Origin: Acidobacteriota bacterium
Lineage (GTDB): Bacteria; Acidobacteriota; Thermoanaerobaculia; Multivoradales; JAHEKO01
Length of the DNA stretch: 14,033 nucleotides
Direction of reading: 5' to 3'
Assembly (NCBI GenBank): GCA_006227875.1
Contig: SBFI01000315.1
Coordinates: 1 to 14,033, forward strand
Shown: positions 1 to 6,728 of the stretch, piece by piece
Numbering within the stretch: position 1 is the stretch's first letter
Layout: every line of letters begins with the position of its first letter
Program-made: the position numbers and the translations under genes
The notes under the pieces: generated by a model
The model's input: only the letters and a program-made list of their open reading frames with translations
The model's database searches: none
Told to the model about the DNA's origin: nothing

Positions 1-78
1 ACCGGAGTGTCGGTCAAGCAGCGGGGTCAGTCCAATCCCGTAAAACTGACTTCGGTCAGCTACAGGAAGCTGGACTAA
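1..78 (+). CDS. 3' end of an unidentified plus-strand gene (partial)
   Basis: Frame 1 is open from the window edge for 25 codons to a TAA at 76-78. The peptide ends in TSVSYRKLD and contains VKQRGQSNPVKL; it is too short to assign to a family. The argument that it is a real gene end is positional: a strong plus-strand terminator hairpin with a T-tract follows 28 bases later, and the next gene (HupE-like) is on the opposite strand and does not need it in that orientation. The gene would converge on the HupE-like gene. Its identity cannot be read from this window. Confidence 0.4.
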   Translation, partial: TGVSVKQRGQSNPVKLTSVSYRKLD

Positions 79-106
79 GCCAGTCTCTACAGGTGGCGAA
101 GTCCCG

Positions 107-145
107 CGGGGCGGGGGCTATCGGCTCCCGCCCCGTTTCTTTTCT
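107..145 (+). terminator. Rho-independent terminator of the left-edge plus-strand gene
   Basis: Bases 107-115 (CGGGGCGGG) and 127-135 (CCCGCCCCG) form a perfect 9-bp GC stem. The intervening bases can add about three more pairs, including one G-U. The run TTTCTTTTCT follows directly on the plus strand, as expected for an intrinsic terminator. On the minus strand the hairpin is not followed by Ts, so it works mainly for plus-strand transcription. Its tail reaches the stop codon of the HupE-like gene. Confidence 0.8.
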
Positions 146-2363
146 ATTTGATTCGTACTTCGTCGAGCAGCTCGATGGCGCGGATCTTCCAGTTGCCTTC
201 CACCGGCACCAGCGTGACCCCGGCATCGTAGCGGTTCTGGCGAAAATGCCGGTGGCCGAAGTGGGTCACGGTGCCACCGACGGTCCAGGTGGCCTCGAGG
301 TCGAAACCGCCGTCGGTACCAGGCTCGACCGACCTCACCTCGGGTACCTCTACGGCCTCGACACGCGCCCGCGCCCCACCCCGTTCCACCATCTCCAGGG
401 CCCGCCGGTGCTCGAGATATACATCGGTGAGCGTCTCACCAGTGACGCTGACCGCCAGCCGGTCATAGACGGCCGATTCCTCGCGAAACTCGAAGGCGCG
501 ATAGACGTTGGGCAGCACCGCGGCCAGAATACGACGCGCCTGGTCGGTAGAGGGGACCGCACCCAACGCGGTGGGCAGAGCTATGGCCACCTCACCTAGA
601 GGCGCGATGAGCAGAGCCAAGGCCAGGGTTACGCGTGCTATCGCGAGCGACGATGCGGTGCTCCCTCGACGGAAGAAGAAAAGTATCGGCAGCGCGAGAA
701 CTGCCAGAAAAACAAGCGCCACTACCGGCAAGATAACGGTCCTGGGCTCCACCGCGATGGCGATCACCGTGGGTGCCGGATCATCCATCAGCTCGTTCTG
801 CCAAGTGACCGCCGGCTGCTCGGCAGACAGGGTGGCGGTCTGCGAGGTCTCCGGATCGGTGACCGTCGCCGGGATGCTGGTGATGCCCTCGGGAAAGGAC
901 TCCCAGCCGATTGTGACCTCCTGCGGTGTGCGTGAAGTGGTGTAAACCACGGTCACGCCAATGTGGGCCTCCGCCCGGAGCTCGCGAACCGGATCGGGTC
1001 GGGGGAGGACACCCTGGTTGCTGACGGTCAGGAAATCGACCCGATCGACCAGCGGCGAGGTCGCCGCACCGTCGACCGACACCTCGGTGATGGGCACGAG
1101 CATCTCGACGACTCGCTCCTTGAGGCCGGGTTGCTCCTCGATCTCCAGATATTCCGTCTCCGGCAGACCGATAGGCCCCGCGACATCTCGCAGCCGCACC
1201 AGAATCTCGTGCCGGACTTCGAAGGCCTCGATGGCCACAAAGCTCTGCACAGGCAGGTCGGGGTTCTGGGGTGCTACACGCTGCGAGGACTTGCCGGTGT
1301 TGTCCTCGGCGCCGGCCAGGCTGGGAAGCCGGCCAGCGTTGGGTGAGGATTCGGCTGCGGTCGTCGGTTGGATCAGAACCAGGCTCAATGCCGCGGTGAC
1401 GGCTCCGGCACCGAGTCCGTAGGCAAGAACCCTGGCGGTAACGGGGCTCCAGGGCTGCTCTTCTACAAGCCGACCGATCGCCAGGGAGGCAAGGACCAGC
1501 ACCAGTAGGGCGGCGTCCATCCCCAGCACCGCCAGGACCATATAGAACCAGTCGTGGTCGCCAAAGCTCGATGGGGTGGGCATCAGGTTGGCAATACCCA
1601 ACCCGTGGACGACGCCGGCAGCTACGGCCACACCGATCATGGGCCGACGATCCGAGGATGGTCTCAACCTCTCCTTGGCAAGGAGCACGACGGCCACGGC
1701 TATTCCACCCTCGGCAAGCGGGGAGGGGAGAGCGGTACCGAGTCCCGCGGACACCCCCACCCCCAGCAGCTGTCCGCCGGCAAAGGCGGTGACCAGACCG
1801 AGCGCAGTCCGTGTTCCGCCCAGCAGACAGATCGCCAGGATCAGGGCCAGATGCAACCAGCCGTCGGCGAGGTGGGTGAGACCGTCGAGTACCCCGGTGC
1901 GGATGGTCCTCCAGGGTGCTTCCAGCAGTCCGGCCCGCTTCTCCGGTACCTGCCACGTGTCCTCACCGGGATTCAACATATGAACCAGCTGCTTGCCCGA
2001 GAGGAGCTCGACCCGCAGCAGGGTGCCTTGCCCCGGGCTGACGATCGGGTACTGGATGGCGATCGTCCGACCGGCAAGGCCGTCGGCACAGACATGGGTC
2101 CGCCGGTTGAGCCAGCTCCCCGGAAGCTCTCTGACCGTTCTCGGACTCGTCGAACGACATTCCTCAGGCAGGGCCACGTCGGGCATGGCCGCGTAGGGGA
2201 TTGCCTTGGGGACCTGCCACTGAATCAGGAATGTACCCGGTTCCTGCTCCTTGATCTGCACCGAGACCGGCTGGACGACGTCGGCTGCGATCGTTGTGGG
2301 CAGCAATGGCATGCCCAGCGCCACGGCGACGACTGCGAGCCCGAGAATTCGACGCGGCGGCAT
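144..2363 (-). CDS. HupE/UreJ-like membrane protein with extra-cytoplasmic N- and C-terminal domains
   Basis: A 739-residue protein. I start it at the ATG at 2363 because MPPRRILGLAVVAVALG begins a signal peptide ending near IAA-D (27-28). The reading frame also extends upstream to 2561, but that part lies inside the previous gene and is arginine-rich shadow sequence. Layout: signal peptide 1-27; extra-cytoplasmic region about 30-150; a six-helix membrane block about 165-331 with the HupE/UreJ-type signature VVHGLGIANL at 251-260; a second extra-cytoplasmic region about 335-540; two more hydrophobic segments (541-564, 573-600); and a soluble C-terminal domain 603-739. HupE/UreJ proteins are linked to nickel or cobalt uptake, but here the usual GxDHL motif reads GWLHL (168-172) and the expected His of the second helix is Gln198. 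Metal transport is therefore not assured. It follows the preceding exported protein by 5 bp, so the two are one operon. Confidence 0.75.
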   Translation of the reverse strand: MPPRRILGLAVVAVALGMPLLPTTIAADVVQPVSVQIKEQEPGTFLIQWQVPKAIPYAAMPDVALPEECRSTSPRTVRELPGSWLNRRTHVCADGLAGRTIAIQYPIVSPGQGTLLRVELLSGKQLVHMLNPGEDTWQVPEKRAGLLEAPWRTIRTGVLDGLTHLADGWLHLALILAICLLGGTRTALGLVTAFAGGQLLGVGVSAGLGTALPSPLAEGGIAVAVVLLAKERLRPSSDRRPMIGVAVAAGVVHGLGIANLMPTPSSFGDHDWFYMVLAVLGMDAALLVLVLASLAIGRLVEEQPWSPVTARVLAYGLGAGAVTAALSLVLIQPTTAAESSPNAGRLPSLAGAEDNTGKSSQRVAPQNPDLPVQSFVAIEAFEVRHEILVRLRDVAGPIGLPETEYLEIEEQPGLKERVVEMLVPITEVSVDGAATSPLVDRVDFLTVSNQGVLPRPDPVRELRAEAHIGVTVVYTTSRTPQEVTIGWESFPEGITSIPATVTDPETSQTATLSAEQPAVTWQNELMDDPAPTVIAIAVEPRTVILPVVALVFLAVLALPILFFFRRGSTASSLAIARVTLALALLIAPLGEVAIALPTALGAVPSTDQARRILAAVLPNVYRAFEFREESAVYDRLAVSVTGETLTDVYLEHRRALEMVERGGARARVEAVEVPEVRSVEPGTDGGFDLEATWTVGGTVTHFGHRHFRQNRYDAGVTLVPVEGNWKIRAIELLDEVRIK

Positions 2364-2368
2364 CCGAA

Positions 2369-3826
2369 TCACTCTTCTCCAAAGGTCACGTTGAGACCCA
2401 GAAAAGAGTTGGTATGGACTTCGTAGCCCAGCCCCTCTAAAGCGCGGAGAGTATTGTCGGAGCAGCCGCCCTCGATCCACCCCTCGAAGATCTCGGCGCC
2501 CGTCCGGTCTCCGAGTCGCGCAGTGCTCACCTCGATCACCTCCGCGATGTCCTCGGTCCAATGCAGATGATCGACCGGGGCGACGAGCACCAGGCGTCCA
2601 TCGGTGGTGAGCCCGCTGGGATAGAGGCGCCCGTTGACGACGCTGGCCAGAGGTCGCTTCTGCTCATGATAGGCGGCGAAGAAGTTGACGGCTCGTAGGT
2701 GGAACTCGGACTCGATCCTCGATTCGGAGCTAGCGGCGTGCTCGATCCAGAAGACCCGTCCTTCGACCCCGTCGAGCTGGGTCAGGGCATCCACCAAAAC
2801 CATGATCAGGGTCGGGCTCTGATGATCATTGTCGTAGAGAGCCTCGACGAGCTCCTCCGAAGCTCCCATGCCGTAGAGGAGCTTCTCGTTGCGCATGCGC
2901 AGATCCAGCGCGTTTGTGTCCCAGACCAGGTCGTTGACATCCCCCATGGTCCCGAGCACCTCCAGGTGGGGAACCGGTACCCAGCGCATGGCGAAGTCGC
3001 CGGCGGTGGCCGCTTGCGCGACGCGGTGGAGCTCCTTGCTGAGCACTGCGTTGTCGGTGTAAGGGTCGACCTCCAGCTCCTTGGCCCAGTGGCGCCGGGC
3101 ATCGGTGTAGCCGATCCAGTCCTTGGATTGATCCTTGGCTATCTCGGCGCCCTTCTTGGCGTAGTCCTCACCCTTCTCGTCCCACCACTCCTGGCCCTGC
3201 TCGATGGTGGATTTCTCGTCTGGTGGAGTCTCGGTTTGGGAATCCTGGCCGGCCGCCTCTTCCGCTTTTTCCGCCTTCTTCTTCTCCTGGTACTCTTTGA
3301 CCTCTTGGTACCCCTCCTCCCCGTCCTTCTTGAGGTCCTTGGCCTTGCGCGCGGTGCGCTTGACGAAGCGACTGACGCCGCCTGGTATCCCCTTGGCGCT
3401 CTCGACCGGGTGCTGGACGGTTTCCGCAATGGCGCGGCCTTGAGAGGTTGCCGAGCGCTTCAAGGCGTCGGCAAAGGCCTTGGTCTTGGTGACGTCCTCC
3501 AGCTGCGCTAGCGCGTCGATCTCCTTGATGCGGATCCGCAGGGCGGCGTTGCCCTCGGCGGTAAACGTACCGTATGGGGTCTCGATCTCGTAATGGTTCA
3601 TGTAGCCATCATTGACCACTCGATCCGCCACCTGGTGATACTCGCTCTTCAGCAGCTTGGCGGGCACCGCCTCGCTGGCTTGAAGGACGATGGGTGTTTG
3701 CTCGTGGGGGACTACCTCCTGGCCGTATGCATAGCCGGCGACCGCGCCCCAGCAGAAGGCGGCGAGGGTGAAGGCCACGAATGCGCTAAAAGGATTCTTG
3801 GCCTCGAAGATCAGCAGATGCTTCAT
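2369..3826 (-). CDS. exported protein of unknown function, partner of the HupE-like gene
   Basis: A 485-residue protein that I do not recognise. It starts at ATG 3826, with AGGAG 12-16 bases upstream. Residues 1-35 look like a long signal peptide: a basic start, then a hydrophobic stretch 13-31 with a likely cleavage near AYG-Q at 35-36. A plausible folded segment (about 40-130) is followed by a very charged Lys/Glu-rich linker (about 155-235, with runs such as EKKKAEKAEE) that looks helical or disordered. A C-terminal globular domain spans 240-485 and includes WVPVPHLEVLG (282-292) and VLVAPVDHLHW (413-423). The stop is 5 bp before the HupE-like start, so co-transcription is very likely. It probably acts in the periplasm alongside that membrane protein. 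An alternative is that residues 13-31 form an uncleaved membrane anchor. Confidence 0.7.
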   Translation of the reverse strand: MKHLLIFEAKNPFSAFVAFTLAAFCWGAVAGYAYGQEVVPHEQTPIVLQASEAVPAKLLKSEYHQVADRVVNDGYMNHYEIETPYGTFTAEGNAALRIRIKEIDALAQLEDVTKTKAFADALKRSATSQGRAIAETVQHPVESAKGIPGGVSRFVKRTARKAKDLKKDGEEGYQEVKEYQEKKKAEKAEEAAGQDSQTETPPDEKSTIEQGQEWWDEKGEDYAKKGAEIAKDQSKDWIGYTDARRHWAKELEVDPYTDNAVLSKELHRVAQAATAGDFAMRWVPVPHLEVLGTMGDVNDLVWDTNALDLRMRNEKLLYGMGASEELVEALYDNDHQSPTLIMVLVDALTQLDGVEGRVFWIEHAASSESRIESEFHLRAVNFFAAYHEQKRPLASVVNGRLYPSGLTTDGRLVLVAPVDHLHWTEDIAEVIEVSTARLGDRTGAEIFEGWIEGGCSDNTLRALEGLGYEVHTNSFLGLNVTFGEE

Positions 3827-3931
3827 GTGGCGTCACTTCTCCTGTTCCGGCGATCCCACGATTCGGGACCCCGTTGTACGGCAATGATGATCGGGTCTAC
3901 GACTTGAACAGGGTAAAGGGGTGGCTCGACC

Positions 3932-4135
3932 TCAGTCCTTGAGGACGAAGGTGACCCGCAGGTTGACCCTGTACTCGGTGATGTCACCGCCGTCGACTTT
4001 GACCTTCATCTCGCTGACCCAGGCTCCCTGGATCCTGTCGAGGGTCTCGTCGGCCCGCTTGATGCCCTGCTTGACGGCGTCGTCGAAGCTCTCTTTGGAG
4101 GAAGCTGAAATCTCGGTAACTTTGGCAACAGACAT
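3932..4135 (-). CDS. dodecin family flavin-binding protein
   Basis: A 67-residue protein that matches dodecin over its full length. It opens with MSVAKVTEISASS, has a central helix (15-34), then GAWV at 37-40 and the closing strands ITEYRVNLRVTFVL (52-65). Dodecins form dodecameric shells in the cytoplasm that bind flavins or related compounds between paired aromatic residues; Trp39 is the expected stacking residue. Family size is normally 65-75 residues, so it is complete. The ATG at 4135 is preceded by AAGGAGAG at a good distance. The GlsB-like gene ends 16 bases upstream, so the two are probably co-transcribed. Likely role: storing or scavenging flavin, perhaps under stress. Confidence 0.93.
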   Translation of the reverse strand: MSVAKVTEISASSKESFDDAVKQGIKRADETLDRIQGAWVSEMKVKVDGGDITEYRVNLRVTFVLKD

Positions 4136-4151
4136 TGAGCTCTCCTTTTCC

Positions 4152-4400
4152 CTACTTGAAGATGTTCAGTGCTTTGAGGATGGCAATGAGGATGACGGCG
4201 CCGAGGACGGCGATGACCCAGCGCATGATGGCACCCGAAGCGCCAAGGCCCAGGAGACCCGCAAGCCAGAAGCCCAGAGACGAGCCGACGATGCCGACTA
4301 TAACGTTGGCCAGGATGCCCATCTGAGCACTCGTCTTCATGATCAGGCTACCGAGCCAGCCGACGATTCCACCGACGATCACAGCAATAATGAAATCCAT
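4152..4400 (-). CDS. GlsB/YeaQ/YmgE family small membrane protein
   Basis: An 82-residue, strongly hydrophobic protein with three membrane segments: about 3-21 (IIAVIVGGIVGWLGSLIM), 27-49 (a glycine-rich GILANVIVGIVGSSLGFWLAG type stretch) and 58-79. The pattern of GGIVGWL near the start, then NVIVGIVGS, is the signature of the transglycosylase-associated / GlsB-YeaQ group, usually 80-90 residues. These inner-membrane proteins are often induced by stress, but their biochemistry is not known. The ATG at 4400 is preceded by GGGAGGAG, a strong ribosome site. It is followed by dodecin after 16 bases. Confidence 0.9.
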   Translation of the reverse strand: MDFIIAVIVGGIVGWLGSLIMKTSAQMGILANVIVGIVGSSLGFWLAGLLGLGASGAIMRWVIAVLGAVILIAILKALNIFK

Positions 4401-4505
4401 CGTGGTTCACTCCTCCCTTGGTTGCAGATTCCGCTGCTCCAGACTACTTGTCCGGGCGTCACAACTCCTTCAACGATAAGCGAAGCGTAACACATTACCC
4501 GAATA

Positions 4506-4541
4506 GCGCCGGCAACAGAATTGCCTTTCAGTTGCCGGCGC
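4506..4541. repeat. 11-bp perfect inverted repeat (hairpin) between the 64-residue gene and the GlsB-like gene
   Basis: GCGCCGGCAAC (4506-4516) and GTTGCCGGCGC (4531-4541) are exact inverted copies around a 14-base loop. It lies about 30 bases beyond the stop of the 64-residue gene on the minus strand, where a terminator would be expected. Neither side has a clear T-run, so it is not a textbook intrinsic terminator. It may halt or stabilise the upstream transcript, or attenuate read-through into the GlsB-dodecin pair. The rest of 4401-4573 shows no gene, and I cannot pick out a convincing promoter there. Confidence 0.6.
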
Positions 4542-4573
4542 CTTCGGCTCTCTCGAGGCCACCGTCGCTCGTC

Positions 4574-4768
4574 CTATCTGTCCCGGATACCTTTGTCTTT
4601 GTCACGGTCGAGCTTGTCCTTGGTCTTCCCGAGGCTGTCATCGGCTCGATCCATGGGTCCGGACTTGACGGCATCGTCCACCAGATCACCGACGACTGGA
4701 ATGTCCTCCGTTGCGCCTTCGACCACTTTCTTCCCCTTGTGCGTGACTGCTTTCTTGCCAATTCCCAT
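4574..4768 (-). CDS. small hydrophilic protein of unknown function (64 residues)
   Basis: The start is well supported: the ATG at 4768 has AAGGAG with a 6-7 base spacer. The protein begins MGIGKKAVTHKGKKVVEGA, has a short apolar centre (DIPVVGDLVDD, 22-32), and ends in a highly charged Lys/Asp-rich tail (47-64) that is probably disordered or helical. It has no signal peptide and no cysteine. The overall make-up recalls small stress-associated proteins of the CsbD or MT0933 kind, but I see no diagnostic motif and do not assign it. It lies next to the GlsB and dodecin genes, which supports a stress-related role only by association. Confidence 0.6.
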   Translation of the reverse strand: MGIGKKAVTHKGKKVVEGATEDIPVVGDLVDDAVKSGPMDRADDSLGKTKDKLDRDKDKGIRDR

Positions 4769-4823
4769 GATGTTCTCCTTTTGTTATTAGTCCGTTCTTT
4801 ACTGTCATGGCTCTTGTCGCGGG

Positions 4824-6686
4824 CTACGGAACGTGCCAGATCGGTGAGGTCCAAGCGCGCTCCTGGATGGTGACCGGCACGTCTTCGAGCAACGGCAGAC
4901 CATGCCGCGCGGCATCGTAGGTCGACCAGCGTGGGGTGGGTATTTCCAGGACCCGGGCGTAGTAGAAGGCATGCTGTTCGGGGTCGAAGGTCTCGTCGGT
5001 CCAGCTTCCCATCAGCGTGGCGGTGCCAATCGAGTTGGTGAACTCGGCGGTGGTCAGATCCACGGTGTTGCCGACCGGCGGTACCTGGCCGTCCGCTCCG
5101 CGCTGTCGGTCACCCGACCAGGCCACGTCGACGACCTGCTCGTGGGTATCGCCGGCGGCATCCACCCAGCCCTTGATGATCTGGATGCGGTCGAGGTTGG
5201 CGCCGTCCGGATCTTTCATGGCGTAGACCGTGAAAGTCGGTGGCGTCCCGGTCGGGCCGAGGTCGCCGCCCATGGCTGTTCCGATCTCGTAGCCCTGTCG
5301 GACCAGGCTCTCGGGGTCTGACGGCTCAGCTGGCAGCTCCGCACCGCCAAAGAAACGGACCCGGATGCGGGGACCGCTGGTGGCAAAGGTCTCGCGACGT
5401 TTCATCGCGTCCCAGATCGCGGCTCGCGTGTTTTCCGTCGCCCACACCGCAGCCAGCGAGCCGATGGAGAGATCCTTGCCATCGATCCAATTGGCGACAC
5501 CGGCCTCCCGACGCCGCTCGACCGAGCCGTCCTCGGGACCGTGGGCGCCCATGAAGCTGTCCTCCGCTATCGCCGACGGCAGTCCGTTGTGATTGTCGGT
5601 GCCGCCGATGAAACCCAGCTTGAACGGGTTGGCGCCGAGCCTTTGCTCGAAGGCCAGACCCTTCTTCAAACCCTCGCGCACGAAGTCGTACTTGTGAAAA
5701 GTTCGGTCCGAGTATTTCTGGATCGAGTCGGCGTTCTCGAAGTCGGCGAACTCGTCAGCGGCCCAGAACTTTCGGTGGACCTCCGAGTTGCCCTTAACCT
5801 GCATCATCTCGATCAACGGCTCGAAGTGCTGACGCCTCTCGGCGTACTCGAGGTCGATCGCATCGCCTTTGGCGTCCACGTCCGGAAACATCATGCCTTT
5901 GGACGCGTTGGAGTTGTGTGGGATGGCCAGGGCCCTCCTACCCTGAGCCTCGTTGTCGGCCAGCCACTCCCAGAGCCCATCCTCGCGGTTGATGTCAATG
6001 TAGCTCACCGGCGCCTCAGGCACGTTGTCATCGCGGAAGATGACGTTGCGGTGCAGATTGGCGCCGCTCGGCGCCCCGCTCCACTCGAAAGCGACGAAAG
6101 CGGTGAAGCTGCCGGGGTCGTTGTGCTCTTCGGCGGCAGCGACCGCGACCTGCCACGCGCTCTTCACCGTCTCCAGCCCGGCGAAAAAAGGTGGATGCTG
6201 CGGCGTCGCGCTCCTGTTCGACGAGACCACGTACTTGGTGAACCACTGTTGCTTGTCCTCGAGTTTCTCGAGAGTCCGAAGCTGCTCGAGCAGCTCGTTG
6301 TCGTGTCCAGGCGCGCCGTCGACCATCGTCGAGTACATCTCGCCGATGTACTCCGCATGGTCGGTCACCGCGACGAAGTCGAGCGGCCTCTGCCGCTGGT
6401 ACATCTCGCCGCCCACCTCGACCGCCTCACCCTTGGCGTAACGGTAGGCATCCGACGGCAGCAGCCGCGCGCCCCCGATGTAGGCGTCGAGCGAGTAGGC
6501 CGTGTGCACGTGGGTCTCGCCAAAGTAGGCATTATGGAGCGGGTTGGGTTGCCCCTTTCCAGACGTGGCCTGGATATCGGCGGTGGTGGCAGGCCCCGAT
6601 GAGAGCTGCTCGGATTGCCCCCCACAGGCGACAACCAACAGCATCACGGCTGCGGTAAGTACAGATGCCGAGATTCTAGAAGTCAT
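4824..6686 (-). CDS. DUF3604 family lipoprotein, PHP-like metal site (downstream paralogue)
   Basis: A 620-residue protein. The signal peptide ends in a lipobox (LLVVAC, Cys21), so it should be a membrane-anchored lipoprotein. The DUF3604 domain fills about 50-615. Motifs visible: FGETHVHTAYSLDAY (55-69), giving an HxH pair His59/His61; VTDHAEY (107-113), giving Asp109-His110; IPHNSN (255-260); KGNSEVH (298-304); and GGTDNHNG (361-368). Together these resemble the His/Asp clusters of PHP-type metal-dependent hydrolases. The substrate of DUF3604 proteins is not known to me. The ATG at 6686 has only a weak ribosome site. The related gene ends 42 bases upstream, so the pair is probably one transcript. 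It shares with the upstream copy the VWATENTR and SPIW blocks and the same C-terminal ending. Confidence 0.9.
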   Translation of the reverse strand: MTSRISASVLTAAVMLLVVACGGQSEQLSSGPATTADIQATSGKGQPNPLHNAYFGETHVHTAYSLDAYIGGARLLPSDAYRYAKGEAVEVGGEMYQRQRPLDFVAVTDHAEYIGEMYSTMVDGAPGHDNELLEQLRTLEKLEDKQQWFTKYVVSSNRSATPQHPPFFAGLETVKSAWQVAVAAAEEHNDPGSFTAFVAFEWSGAPSGANLHRNVIFRDDNVPEAPVSYIDINREDGLWEWLADNEAQGRRALAIPHNSNASKGMMFPDVDAKGDAIDLEYAERRQHFEPLIEMMQVKGNSEVHRKFWAADEFADFENADSIQKYSDRTFHKYDFVREGLKKGLAFEQRLGANPFKLGFIGGTDNHNGLPSAIAEDSFMGAHGPEDGSVERRREAGVANWIDGKDLSIGSLAAVWATENTRAAIWDAMKRRETFATSGPRIRVRFFGGAELPAEPSDPESLVRQGYEIGTAMGGDLGPTGTPPTFTVYAMKDPDGANLDRIQIIKGWVDAAGDTHEQVVDVAWSGDRQRGADGQVPPVGNTVDLTTAEFTNSIGTATLMGSWTDETFDPEQHAFYYARVLEIPTPRWSTYDAARHGLPLLEDVPVTIQERAWTSPIWHVP

Positions 6687-6728
6687 AGTCTGTTTCTCGT
6701 CTTGGCTGTTTGTTGTGCGGTCTTCCCT

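Noticed and set aside
4528..4854. 108-codon minus-strand frame overlapping the 64-residue gene
   Set aside because: It overlaps the start of the well-supported 64-residue gene and the end of the DUF3604 gene, and has no ribosome site of comparable quality.
5541..6602. 353-codon plus-strand frame opposite the DUF3604 gene
   Set aside because: The minus strand carries the conserved HxH, DH and GGTDNHN motifs; the plus frame shows no domain.
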